In this document: positions 54,371 through 64,000 of the stretch, one piece after another
How positions within the stretch are numbered: the stretch's first letter is position 1
Layout of the letters: each line of letters begins with the position of its first letter
Source of the DNA: Pictodentalium vernedei
Taxonomy: Eukaryota > Mollusca > Scaphopoda > Dentaliida > Dentaliidae
Direction: 5' to 3'
DNA: 64,000 nucleotides
NCBI GenBank assembly: GCA_031216915.1
Contig: CM062297.1
Location: 532,726,971 to 532,790,970 of the forward strand
Notes under the pieces: model-generated
Told to the model about the DNA's origin: nothing
The model's database searches: none
The model's input: only the letters and a program-made list of their open reading frames with translations
Program-made: the position numbers and the translations under genes

Positions 54371-56114
54371 CATACCCTCGAGTGGACGATGTTAAAACAC
54401 GGAATCCAAATTTTACGGACTCGGCTAGGAATCTCAATAACGGAATGCCTTATATGTATACAGGGGAAATCTGATTCAACCTTGATCAATGTTATAGTCG
54501 AGACTGAGATAGGTATAGCTAGGAAGTAATGGACGAGATATGGGGCAGAATAACAGAAGCCAATAGAACTGGTACAAGGCCGCAATGGAACAAGACTGTT
54601 GTAGAAGCTAATGACAGGACAGATAGGCCATAGACCTGTAATGGCCTTGGAACTTTGGCGACAAGATGGAAGCGGTTGGTAAGACTACATTAGACACATT
54701 GAGGGCTTTTACATAGCCTAATGCGACAAAAAAGGGATTCTCCAAAAGGTATCCTCGATAGGTATCCTCAATAGGTATCCTCAAATAATACAATACCAGG
54801 CCATAGGTATCCTCAAATACCCGTATGTGCCTATGTGATAGGGAATATTGTGTCACATTGTGCCTTTTCACATGAGCACATATCGGCACATAAAGCATGT
54901 GCCTATGTGATAGGGCATATTGTGTCACATTGTGCCTTTTCACATAAGCACATATGACAAAAAGGGATTCTCCAGTAGGTATCCTCGATAAGTATCCTCA
55001 AATAATACAATACCAGGCCAAAGGTATCCTCAAATACCCGTATGTGCCTATGTGATAGGGCACATTGTGTCACATTGTGCCTTTTCACATAAGCACATAT
55101 CGGCACATAAAGCATGTGCCTTTGTGCTAGGGCACATTGTGTCACATTGTGCTTTTTCACATAAGCACATATGACAAAAAAGGGATTCCATAGCCACAGG
55201 TGTTTTCAAAAAGGGGTGCTAAAATTTGGGTGCCTGGGGATATTGCCATTGGATATAGGCTTTTATTATGCAGAAGGGAGATAACTCTGCATACAGGTTA
55301 TGGGAAATCAAGCAATCTGATTGGTTAGTTATAATCTAGATAAATGAAACAACAAGAGTACTTGGAATAGGGTCAGAACTAACAAGAATAGACTACAATA
55401 GCTAAATATAGTAATAATAAGCAAAGCTGTTCTAACTAATAGGCTCTTCTACGCTACTAGAGTATACTCTAGAACGAAGAAACAGGGCCAGATAGAGAAA
55501 ACTATTGCATATATAGATAGAAGCGGAGAATTCTGGGTAATGACCAAAGGAACCTGTCTTTTAATGGGAAAAACGTCATGGGATAGGGATCCAAAAAGGG
55601 ATTCTGGGAGAATTCTAATCCAGAACAGTACTCCTGTTCAATCGAATGCACCCCTTGTACCCCTTAGTACTATAGCACTACGGGCTAAGCCGATAAATTG
55701 GGGAAATAAAGTCAATTTCGGTGATTTGGGATAGATTTTGGTGATTTGGAGGGATTGTCGGGTTGTTTGTGGTAATCAGATTTACTCTTCTACAAAGGAA
55801 CACACCCCCGAACATACCCCTGTCTTGTTAGAAGCCATTGGTAACATAGCAATCACGTGCTACCATAGAAACCAAGAGGGCGGCCTCCAGTATACAAAAT
55901 GGGCGACGGAAACACGTATCACCTTAACAACACGCGCTGAGCATGCGCACTAACACCACGTATCACTATGGAGATGACGTCACAACATGGCCGCTCACGC
56001 GGGTTACCATAACAACACAATATGGGGCCACTAGGTCACGTGACATGACGTCACTCCCGGGGTCCCCCACCGGGGTCCCCCAACCTTTACCTCAAACGTG
56101 CATGACATACTACT
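54371..56114 (-). repeat. Foldback right arm (1744 bp)
   Basis: Reverse complement of the left arm; shorter by 147 bases. Its tandem zone (about 54725-55195) has two units rather than three. Other differences are single bases and small indels. Confidence 0.92.
54725..55195 (-). repeat. Tandem repeats in right arm (two units)
   Basis: Two units, each with two copies of the GTGCTTATGTGAAAAGGCAC half. The 147-base difference in arm length equals one short unit. Confidence 0.85.
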
Positions 56115-56120
56115 TTTCAA

Positions 56121-57020
56121 TTCCGGAAGCTCCCTTTTGGAATGATCAATGCTGGCGCCACCTTCAATAGGATGATGCGCAAACTGCTGGCGGACACGCT
56201 GGATATAGTTCACTACGTGGACGATATCTTATGCAAGACGCGTTTGTGGCCAGAGCACCTTGAAGTACTGAGGGGGTAGCTCTTGAGACTTCGGAAGGCA
56301 GGGCTGACAGTAAAACCTTCCAAGTGTGAAGTAGGGTTCAGGACCATCGAGTTTCTCGGTCATAAGGTTGGAGAAGGAAAGGTGGCTATGGATGACGGGA
56401 AGCTCGAGAGGATTCGCAATACATGTCCTCCACAGACGAAGCGGCAGGTGAGATCGTTCTTGGGGTTAGCTGGATACTACAGAAAGTTCGTGCCAAACTT
56501 TGCAGATATCGCAGTGCCTTTGACCGATCTCACGAAGAAGGGTAGATCAAATAAGGTCAAGTGGGAATCTCCCCAAGACAGGGCATTTAAGTCCCTAAGG
56601 GATGTGCTCAGTAAGGCACCAATTCTCCGTTTACCTGACTTTGCTAGGCCTTTCCTAGTACAGGCCGACGCATCAGACACGGGGGTTGGTGCAGTTTTAC
56701 TGCAAGAATATGAGGATGGGCGATTCCCGGTGGCGTACGCCAGCAAGAAGATGCTCCCGAGGGAGCGTAACTATTCAGTCATTGAACGGGAGTGTCTAGC
56801 GATTGTTTTTGCCGTCAAGAAGTTCCAAAACTTTTTGTACGGAAGGGAGTTTGTACTCCACACGAATCACAGGCCCTCCTTGGCCTACATCCAGAAAAGT
56901 AAGGTGGAAAGTAGCAGGATCATGCGGTGGTCCCTCCTGTTACAGAATTACTGTTTCAGAATAGTAGCAATCAAGGGTAGTCAAAATGTTGCGGCCGACT
57001 ACTTCAGACGTCAGATTTAA
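56121..57020 (+). pseudogene. pol: pol: rest of RT and RNase H
   Basis: After the second TTTCAA the RT resumes with KLPFGMINAGATFNRMM and HYVDDIL (56210-56230), the catalytic box. TAG at 56278 interrupts; then AGLTVKPSKCEVGFRTIEFL and RSFLGLAGYYRKFVPNF complete RT and connection domain. RNase H follows: QADASDTGVGAVLLQ (first D), ERECLAIVFAVKKF (E) and HTNHRPSLAYIQ, where the usual D of HTDH is N, so a catalytic residue appears lost. The frame ends at 57018-57020. Confidence 0.88.
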
Positions 57021-57566
57021 TTGGAACTCCGTAAGTTAACCCGTCTGTCGCGTGTGTGTGGACGGGAAATACGTGTTAGTGAGATGACAAAAGTTAGGGT
57101 AAGGGGCCCAACGGCTGGCTTGGGTCAGGGTGGATACCCCTTGCTAATAATTTGTTCACGCGGGTGTTGCGTGAGTGTATATAGACACAAGTGTGTGTAT
57201 GATAGAGTAGCGTTATATTTTGCGATGTTGAGAGGGGGAGTGAGTGTATGGGGGACCTGTTGGCTGCATGTGTACCAACGGAACACCTCCATTTGGGCGC
57301 CCGTGGAAGTGAGCGCTCGAGTTTATATGCGTTGTGGTTAGACTCATAGGTTCCAAAGGGGAACCGATCCAAATTACTGGGGGTTATTTGTGGTGCGCAT
57401 CAGTGTGCGCACGCGACTGTGTGTGTGAAAATTATAAGTACACTGGTATAATGGTAGAGCGAGATTGTGAGATAGCTCTGAGAGAGAAATGTTAAAGTAG
57501 CTGCACGTGAATGCTATCCCCTTGGTGTTTTTGGAACAACTGAGAGTATGTTCTTTGGTAGGGAGT
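57021..57566 (+). other. 3' non-coding part of retrotransposon
   Basis: No env-like coding region. A short frame (57021-57341) has no recognised domain. Purine-rich GGTAGGGAGT lies directly before the LTR and may serve as the polypurine tract. Confidence 0.55.
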
Positions 57567-59000
57567 TGTCAAGATGATAGCTAAAAGCTGTGATTTTATT
57601 GTATGAAAGTGTAAATATTTTCGATAATGTTTCTGCCTGGGTTGGATGTAAGGCGTGGAGATACGTATGTAACGGACCCCGAAAACCATTTGTCATCTAA
57701 ATAGGCAATCAATAATTCAAATTTTGCTAATTAAGTATGAAATTTAATGTCCATTATGGCACACGTGTTCAACGCCATGTGGGCCTCTGATAACAGATCA
57801 ATAGTAAGAGAGACAATATTCTCTTCTGTAATAGTTATCTGGGTAATTAAAGACCAGTTAAATTGTAATTGTTGAAAACCAGTGCATCACATATGGTCTG
57901 GAAACACACCCATATTACGCGTCTATCCTGTCTCCGGAATGTCGAAAGGGTTCACTTCAAACGAAATTCCCATTCATATCTCAATCCATATCGAATTACA
58001 AAGCACTCGTTAAATCAGAATTAATATGTTTAAACTTTGCGTTCCGACTGTATAAAGAGTGAAGCAGAATTTTGAGAGGCAGTTGGCCTGAGGGCACTCA
58101 GAGAAGGTCCAAGTTTAGCTTTGGCCGTCGAGGGTCATAGGCACCGAGACTGAAAGTCCGCGTATTGTCGTAACCCTGTGAGGGTTGTAAGGAACCGATT
58201 GTAGTTTGTTAACGGTTGCGAACCGTAGTGGCATAGTAGCCAAAGAAGTAAAAGCTGTAACGTTGAGGCCTAGAAACCGCATTAGGAGCTTGCGTAAGCG
58301 CTTGAATAGCTCGCGAGTTAAAATAGTTTTAGGCGGTGCGAGAATTGGTGATGTTGAGAACACTTTGCAGAATATTTTTTTATGTGAGCTTTGTTAAGTA
58401 TATATCTGAAGGCGAAGAATAACTTAACCCCGTGAGAGGCAGACAAAGCGCAAAGTGATCGTGAACTGTGATAGACGCCGATTGAATTGTGGTTGAACTG
58501 TGAGAACGCTCGTAGAGTCACACAAGCAGAACATTATATGAGTGAAGCCCGACTTACGGCAAAGTTACCCTGCGAGGAGGAAGCAACGAGAAGTGAATAG
58601 ACACTTTGTATTTGTCACAAACCGTGAGAGGATGAAGATGATGTGAGGTTGATCCAGCGGACACAGCTAGCTGTGGGAGACATCGAGGGCCCTTAAGAAT
58701 AAACTTTTATTCGCGTAATTAGTGTATTCTTGTGGATAATTTTGTGAGTAATTTGTTTCATATTATATTTCTTCGTAGATGTAAATAAATAATCTTTCAG
58801 TGAATTATCGTTGATCACCCTTTGGCGTTGTAAGCCACAGGCACCTTCGGGAATCCTAAGAGTCCCAAGTGGATAGGGCATTGATAAGGTGGCAAGGTTT
58901 ACGTTCGAACTGGGGTTCAGGCGACAGTCACTGGCTGTCGACTGAGCACTGATAAGAACATAAGTTTTCCTCCATCACTCAACCCCGTAATCCTGCGACA
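57567..59000 (+). repeat. 3' LTR (1434 bp)
   Basis: Partner of the 5' LTR. Differences such as AAAAGTTGCG/AAAAGCTGTG at the start indicate that both LTRs have accumulated substitutions since insertion. Confidence 0.95.
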
Positions 59001-59181
59001 AAATACGACAAGAAATGTGATAATTGAGAATATGTTATTTTCTGTTCCCTGTAGGCTATGTTTTCAATAAGAATAATTTGAGGTGCAGACTGTACTAAAG
59101 AATTAAGGTATGGGTTAATGTGACCCTCACAATTAACGTATGTGAACCAAAGTTAACAAGTTACAGTAAAATTATTCCAAA

Positions 59182-59765
59182 ACGAGTCATCCTACCAAGT
59201 TACGATGAAATATCTTCGTAAATATGAACTGTGGGCTGTCCTAAACAAATCTAGGTCACAGGCCTGTGCGGCTGTCACGGTTGACCTCTCTTGGCCGAAA
59301 TAGGGCGCTGTAATCTAGGCGTTATACTGAGTCATCCTACAAATTTGCAAATAAATCCCTTCATAAATGCAAGCTGTAGACTGTCCTAAAGGAATATGGG
59401 TAACGTACCCGTGAGGCCGTCACGGCTGAATGAATCCAAGCAAAAAAGGACGTTCTCGTTTAGATATCATACAGAGTCATCCCACGAAGTTACAATGAAA
59501 TCACTTCATAAATACGACCTATAGACTGTGTTAGGGTTTTCGGGCTTCGGGCTTCGGGCCCGCGTAGCCGGTACGGTTGACCGATCGAGACCAAAAGGGG
59601 CGTCCTCATCTAGACATCATACGGAGTCATCGTACCAAGCTATAATGAAATCCCTTCATAAATACGACCGGTAGACTGTGCTAAAGGTTTTCGGGCTCAG
59701 GCAGCTGTCACGGCTGACAGATCGCGACCAAGGGGGAAGTTCTCATCTAGACATGGCCTCGAACC
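59182..59765. repeat. Tandem repeat, four units of about 144-150 bp
   Basis: The word GAGTCATC begins units at 59184, 59328, 59473 and 59623. Each continues with a GAAATCCCTTCATAAATAC-like segment, GTAGACTGT, a GTCACGGCTGA-like segment and ACGTTCTCATCTAGA-like end. The units differ by several per cent to tens of per cent. Non-coding; a local satellite or internal tandem duplication of an element. Confidence 0.75.
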
Positions 59766-59769
59766 TGCA

Positions 59770-62550
59770 TATGACATTTCGTGATAATCGGACAAGAACT
59801 ACGGAATGTAGCCTGTGCTGAAGAAAATGTGAACAGACTCACATAATTCCGCACGCGTAATGGCAATAGTTTATCTTGACTTTGTCAAGTTAAGCTAAAA
59901 AATACGTAGCGCTAATAAGCCGCCTTAAATGACAAACCAGACAATGATCCGAGTAACGCAAAAAGCCTTTTAAAACTGAGATAAACATAGCACTCGACTG
60001 ATTATTTCCTTTTCGTTTTTTGGCCTTTAAGGAGAGATCCAACCTGACTTTGGTCAAACTTCAAGTAATTGCGAGACCAATTGTAATTTAGGATGTCTAC
60101 ATTTCAAAAGGGTTGCCATTTTTCTTGTGTTTTTGTTTACCTTTTATGAAGTTCACCAAGGGTCAAATCCACACAGCTCAGAAGAACATGTTATGGAGTC
60201 ATGAGAGAGTGCATCAATGAAACATGAAGAATGTCCAGTGTGGCTTTTGTGAGTCTGCTGTGACCATACCACCCCCCCCCCCCCCCACAATTCTGTGCCA
60301 TTTTTCATGAGATCTGTGTCAAATTGGTAAAAGACGATGTGATTGATACGCCAAAAAGGGAAACCTACCAAACTTTCTCATTTGGTATTCTGTGTGTCCA
60401 TTTCTGTGGTTACATGAGCAATGACAGCTGCCAAGAGTGTCATTTGAATGCTCAAGTGTTGCCAAAAGCAACAAAAATGACCTGACTTGCGTGCAGAATA
60501 CTTTCATTAATCGGCTACACTAAGTTAGAAATTCTGGCTTCTAATACATTTATGTACATGACTTGGTACGCTTCATTTGTTTTGGAACTATCGGCCTTCT
60601 GTAGTTGCTGTTTGGGAAAGCTTGACTCTTGTTTTCTCGTGAGATTTAAGAACATTAATAACTGATCTGCTTTCCAATTCTAATTTTATAGGCGGAGGGT
60701 TACCGGCCTGAACAATATCGGAATTATGTTGCTTTTTAAATTCATTTATGTGAACACTTATGACACGTTGTGGTCTCATTTCGGTAATTCATGTGATTTT
60801 TGTCCGCCTGGCGGCATTTTTTCTATTTCTGTCCACAGAGTGTCAACACACATAGATTTTCGCAACCTTTTGGTTCTAACTGTGTTCAAAATCATCCTTG
60901 ATCCATCTTACACACAATGCGGTTGTGCGAAGAAGATATTTAAATTTACGATGGTACGACATTTCGCTATACTTGGAGAACAGGAAGAAACCTTTCTGAT
61001 CATTCTCCTTGTCATTGGTCTTTCTTTTTTCGTAGTAGACTTCATCAAGTCTTCTTTAGGTCACTAATATAGTTCGGCGACAGTTAAATTATTTTTTCGT
61101 AAATATACAATTGTGAGGACTGTAATGTATGTTGATGTGAATATATTTTTGTTTTCAAATATAATTTTCCACTTTTATGTTTTGATCATCGTCATCAACC
61201 AAATAATAGTAGTTCGAATCGGTGGCGTATTAATCCTTTGCTGACACTTGCGTCATATTGTACAGTTTCTGAACTCAACAGCGCTACTGTGGACTGTATC
61301 TCGCAATTATCACATTGTCAGTTGTATATTTTCCTACGAGTGTATCGTGAGTTGTACATTACATCGCCTCCCAGATTCAAAAACAGCAGTGAAATGTTTG
61401 AAGATTTCAGATCTTGGGAAATCAAATCATTTCCCAGCTTTGCCCGAAACCCACGTGATCATAACAAACATGTCATCCGAACACAATAAAAAGTTTGTGG
61501 TCATCCATTTTCCCCTGAGCGCTCTCACCACGTTGGTGATGAAATGATAAATATGCTTTCTCCGACTATGGAGTGTGGAGTCTTTTATTTACAACTGGGA
61601 CATTCGAATTACCGATCTGTTCCGTGTTAATCCTGACGGTTACTTATGCCGCTGGCAATTTCTCTGTCATCAAAAGCAAAAAAAATTTAAATTTTGAAAA
61701 AGTGGATAAATTCGGGTTTTGTATACTTTTGTCATTATTTTGGTATATAATATGTCGTTATTCACCGCTTTAATTCGTATTTAGGGCATTGTGGAAATTT
61801 TCTAAAAAATGCCCAAAAGTTATGTTGGACGACCCCTTAAAACAGTTGCCTTTTCAGATCAAAATATTTAACACAAAGTAATCATCAATATGTTTTTTGT
61901 CTCACCAATCGTCTATATTGTAAAGAAACAGATGCGATGTTTCTCAAAAGAAAATATATAACTCGAAGCGAGAGTTGTCATAGCAGTGACCAAATAATGG
62001 CCTTGAAGACATTATAAGTGAAAACCTCCTAAAGCAATCTCGCCCGATCATATTTCACACAAAGAGGCATGGAAAGCTTGGGTAGCGAGACGGAATTGGA
62101 ACGCACTGGAGGGGAGAACACGAAAGTGTTTGAGATTTTTTAGGGATGGGGTTACGGATTAATAGCAATCTCGCTCGATCATAATTCACCCAAAGATACC
62201 CCCCTGAAAAGGCCTTGACAGAGACGACGCAAGTGGAACAAATTGTACGGTAGCAAGAAACAAGCGGGATTTTTTAGCGAAGGGGTTGCGAGTAAATATC
62301 TCTTCTCAACGTACTAGGATTTCTCATTCAGAAAAAAACACCAACATTTTCTATTTTCTTCAAATATTGATTCATTTCATTTTCTGAAAAAAGTGATTTC
62401 AGGTATAAAGTAAGCGTGAATTTCAAAACGCTTACTCGTAAGAACATAAGAGGAAAATATTATCCAATTTTGTATCAATTTATTTTCATGGAAATCCACT
62501 TTATCATTCGGCTAGACAATCTAGCCTAGTCCAATGACAGGAAAACATTA
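59770..62550. other. Unrecognised stretch
   Basis: No gene or known repeat is supported. A C run lies at 60272-60286. The longest frames (60726-61067, plus) have no recognised family; one has a hydrophobic segment (FLIILLVIGLSFFVVDF) but no start context or splice evidence. Confidence 0.4.
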
Positions 62551-62561
62551 ATATTTAGTTC

Positions 62562-62578
62562 GTTGTTGTTGTTGTTGT

Positions 62579-62628
<50 letters not shown>
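62562..62628. repeat. (GTT)n microsatellite
   Basis: About 22 GTT units with one interruption, followed by T-rich sequence to 62690. Confidence 0.95.
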
Positions 62629-62689
62629 AATGGTTTTTGGTTTGTTTTTTTATTTGTTTTTTTTTTGTTGTTGTTGTTCTTCTTCATTC

Positions 62690-63490
62690 CATTACGTTAT
62701 TCGTTGGGGAAAATGATAATGATGCTGTAATATTAATTACTTCAGCACAAAACGTGCGTCCTTTCGAGCCAATTTGTAATGCTTCAAAGCTATATGCATA
62801 CTGTTTTCTAGATCACAGAAAATCATGCAAATAATGTTACTTCAGACTTCATTTAATACACTCCCAAATGAATATTTCTTCAGTAGTTGAATCGGTCAAA
62901 AATGCAACGGGCCGAAACGTATTTGACTTGACGCCCAACTGACTGAAATTGGCAGTGGCCTAAATGGCTTGCATCCGATACGTGCGTATCCTTGAACATC
63001 AGAAGAAAAAAAAACCCAAAACAAATGAGATGACTTCGTAACATAAATAATCCGTAGACGACCAAGCCGCGTTAATGAAGGCGAGTATTTTGGAACTACC
63101 GAGGACACTTATTTCTGTTCCCGAAATACTTAGGTACCGCGGAGAAGACAAATGGAACACGACCAACGGTATTCAATGTCACCTGACAAAAAATTGGGTC
63201 AGGCTGTTCTAGTCGGATAGTTTTCCTGTCATTGTTGCAAAAACACTTTAGCAGACGGCCTAAAAGCACATATATGTCTTACCGTACGGATATTTTTTGC
63301 GTGTATTATTTAAAGACAATGCACAGAAATCAAAATAAAGCAAAATAAAATAAAGGAGAATTACAAATATTCGTATTGGATTTTGCAGATGTCCATTTTA
63401 TCTTCCGTAAATTGAATCTTACAGGAGAGCATTGAATTCCCCATGAATTTTTCTCAGAATCGTCCCAAATATTACGCGCGCATGCGCGCT
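62690..63490. other. Unrecognised stretch
   Basis: No supported gene or repeat. Confidence 0.35.
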
Positions 63491-63524
63491 AAATAATTCG
63501 CCGATTCGTTAGGTAAAGGGTTAA
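63491..63524 (+). mobile_element. Isolated terminus of a piggyBac-type MITE
   Basis: TTCGTTAGGTAAAGGGTTAA at about 63505-63524 is the right end of the TTAA family. The rest of an element was not found next to it. Confidence 0.55.
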
Positions 63525-64000
63525 TGTGCCCGTTTTAACACTTTAGCCGTCTTCCTGCTGACTCCATTAATATAAACGTATGGAAATGAGTAACAAAATT
63601 ATTACTGAACCTCGCAACAAACCAGGATGGTTTCGTCCATTTCACCGTTGACATTATTGACAGAAATGATACCTTCCAGGGCACCAGTGTTAAAGGGGTT
63701 AAGGTGGAGCAAGGAAAATGAAATGGGATGAGATAAGGTAACTGGCATTACCACAGTGGACATAAGTAATAGTTTCCAACCTAGCTGGAGGAATTCGTGG
63801 ATTTGAACAACCTGACAACATGCGGTGGGTGACGCCAAGTCGGGTAGCGGGGAGGTGTTACAGCACGCTGACAGGTTGCTCAATCAATAAAACACACGGG
63901 CCCCATATACTCAGTACACGAGAGGTATTCAAGAGAAATCAATTGAACACTCGGCCCATTGTTTTATCGGGCATTTAAAGTTGGTTATTAACCCCGAAAG
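63525..64000. other. Unrecognised stretch to the end
   Basis: No supported feature; the text ATTATTACTGAACCTC near 63600 recalls one arm of the palindrome at 19271. Confidence 0.35.

Larger units (their letters stand above)
52044..56114. mobile_element. 4.07-kb foldback (long inverted-repeat) element
   Basis: Non-coding element of 4071 bases made of two long inverted arms (52044-53934; 54371-56114) and a 436-base centre. Ends AGTAGTATGTCATGCACG at left and its complement at right. The duplicated target is TTTCAA (52038-52043 and 56115-56120). It interrupts the RT within two codons. Within each arm are GC-rich outer parts with GGGGGACCCC words, an AT-rich part and a tandem repeat zone. There is no transposase, so it is non-autonomous. 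The superfamily is not determined; long-arm foldback forms are known from P/Galileo and Mutator-type groups. Confidence 0.9.
46278..59000 (+). mobile_element. Gmr1-like Ty3/gypsy retrotransposon, complete ends but broken
   Basis: Two LTRs (46278-47708 and 57567-59000) start TGTC and end GACA. A 5-base duplication AAATA lies directly outside (46273-46277 and 59001-59005). Between them are gag, a zinc knuckle, protease, integrase, then RT and RNase H. Integrase before RT is the order of the Gmr1 group rather than of normal gypsy elements. A 4.07-kb foldback element splits the RT (52044-56114). Without it the element is about 8.65 kb. Coding parts carry stops and frameshifts (see parts). Confidence 0.93.

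Noticed and set aside
57021..57341. Possible env-like frame after RNase H
   Set aside because: No signal peptide, membrane or glycoprotein motif; composition is like non-coding sequence.
60726..61067. 113-codon frame with a hydrophobic end
   Set aside because: No recognised domain, no splice or promoter evidence, and AT-rich sequence makes such frames common.

Overview
This window looks like gene-poor nuclear DNA from a marine invertebrate animal, probably a lophotrochozoan or invertebrate deuterostome. The species is not determined. The evidence is AT-rich sequence with no operons and no long host coding frames; dozens of nested eukaryotic transposable elements; tRNA- and 5S-derived SINEs; CR1/L2-, Jockey- and L1/Tx1-type LINE remains; Tc1-type transposases; TTAGGG-type repeats; and a Ty3/gypsy element with the Gmr1-type domain order. 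I found no host gene I would trust; one possible terminal exon (10215-10402, minus) is listed at low confidence.

Layout. 0.7-4.0 kb: decayed CR1/L2-like LINE whose ORF2 begins with a 2A-like motif. 4.0-7.6 kb: nothing recognised except small palindromes. 7.6-12.4 kb: a tandem repeat, a hAT-like MITE, an L1/Tx1-like RT fragment (minus), a LINE 3' fragment and a tRNA-SINE. 13.9-14.6 kb: Tc1-like transposase whose middle is replaced by head-to-head telomeric repeats. 16-24 kb: MITEs, a third LINE type (one long and one short fragment), a second Tc1-like pseudogene and a probable SINE. 23.6-24.8 kb: relics related to the LTR and foldback elements found later in the window. 25-33 kb: MITEs and a LINE 3' end. 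32.8-39.7 kb: Jockey-like LINE (minus) between two inverted copies of a 360-bp structured sequence. 40-46 kb: MITEs with SINEs inserted in them (one 5S-headed) and an array of short palindromes. 46.3-59.0 kb: a complete but broken LTR retrotransposon (1.43-kb LTRs, 5-bp target duplication) split in its reverse transcriptase by a 4.07-kb foldback element. 59.2-64 kb: a 4-unit tandem repeat, a GTT microsatellite and otherwise unrecognised sequence.

The strongest unusual signals are: (1) a TTAA-flanked, piggyBac-type MITE family present about ten times, with a conserved palindrome around GAGCTC at its centre and two subfamilies with different stem sequences; (2) the giant foldback element in the LTR retrotransposon, whose arms differ in length by one 147-bp tandem unit; (3) telomeric repeats in head-to-head orientation inside a transposase gene; (4) SINEs that share one body but carry either a tRNA head or a 5S rRNA head; (5) the 2A-like motif in the first LINE; (6) the 360-bp structured inverted pair.

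All coding sequences recognised are broken by stops, frameshifts, lost catalytic residues or insertions, so the window is best read as a layered record of transposition. The similarity calls come from reading motifs by eye; no database search was run.
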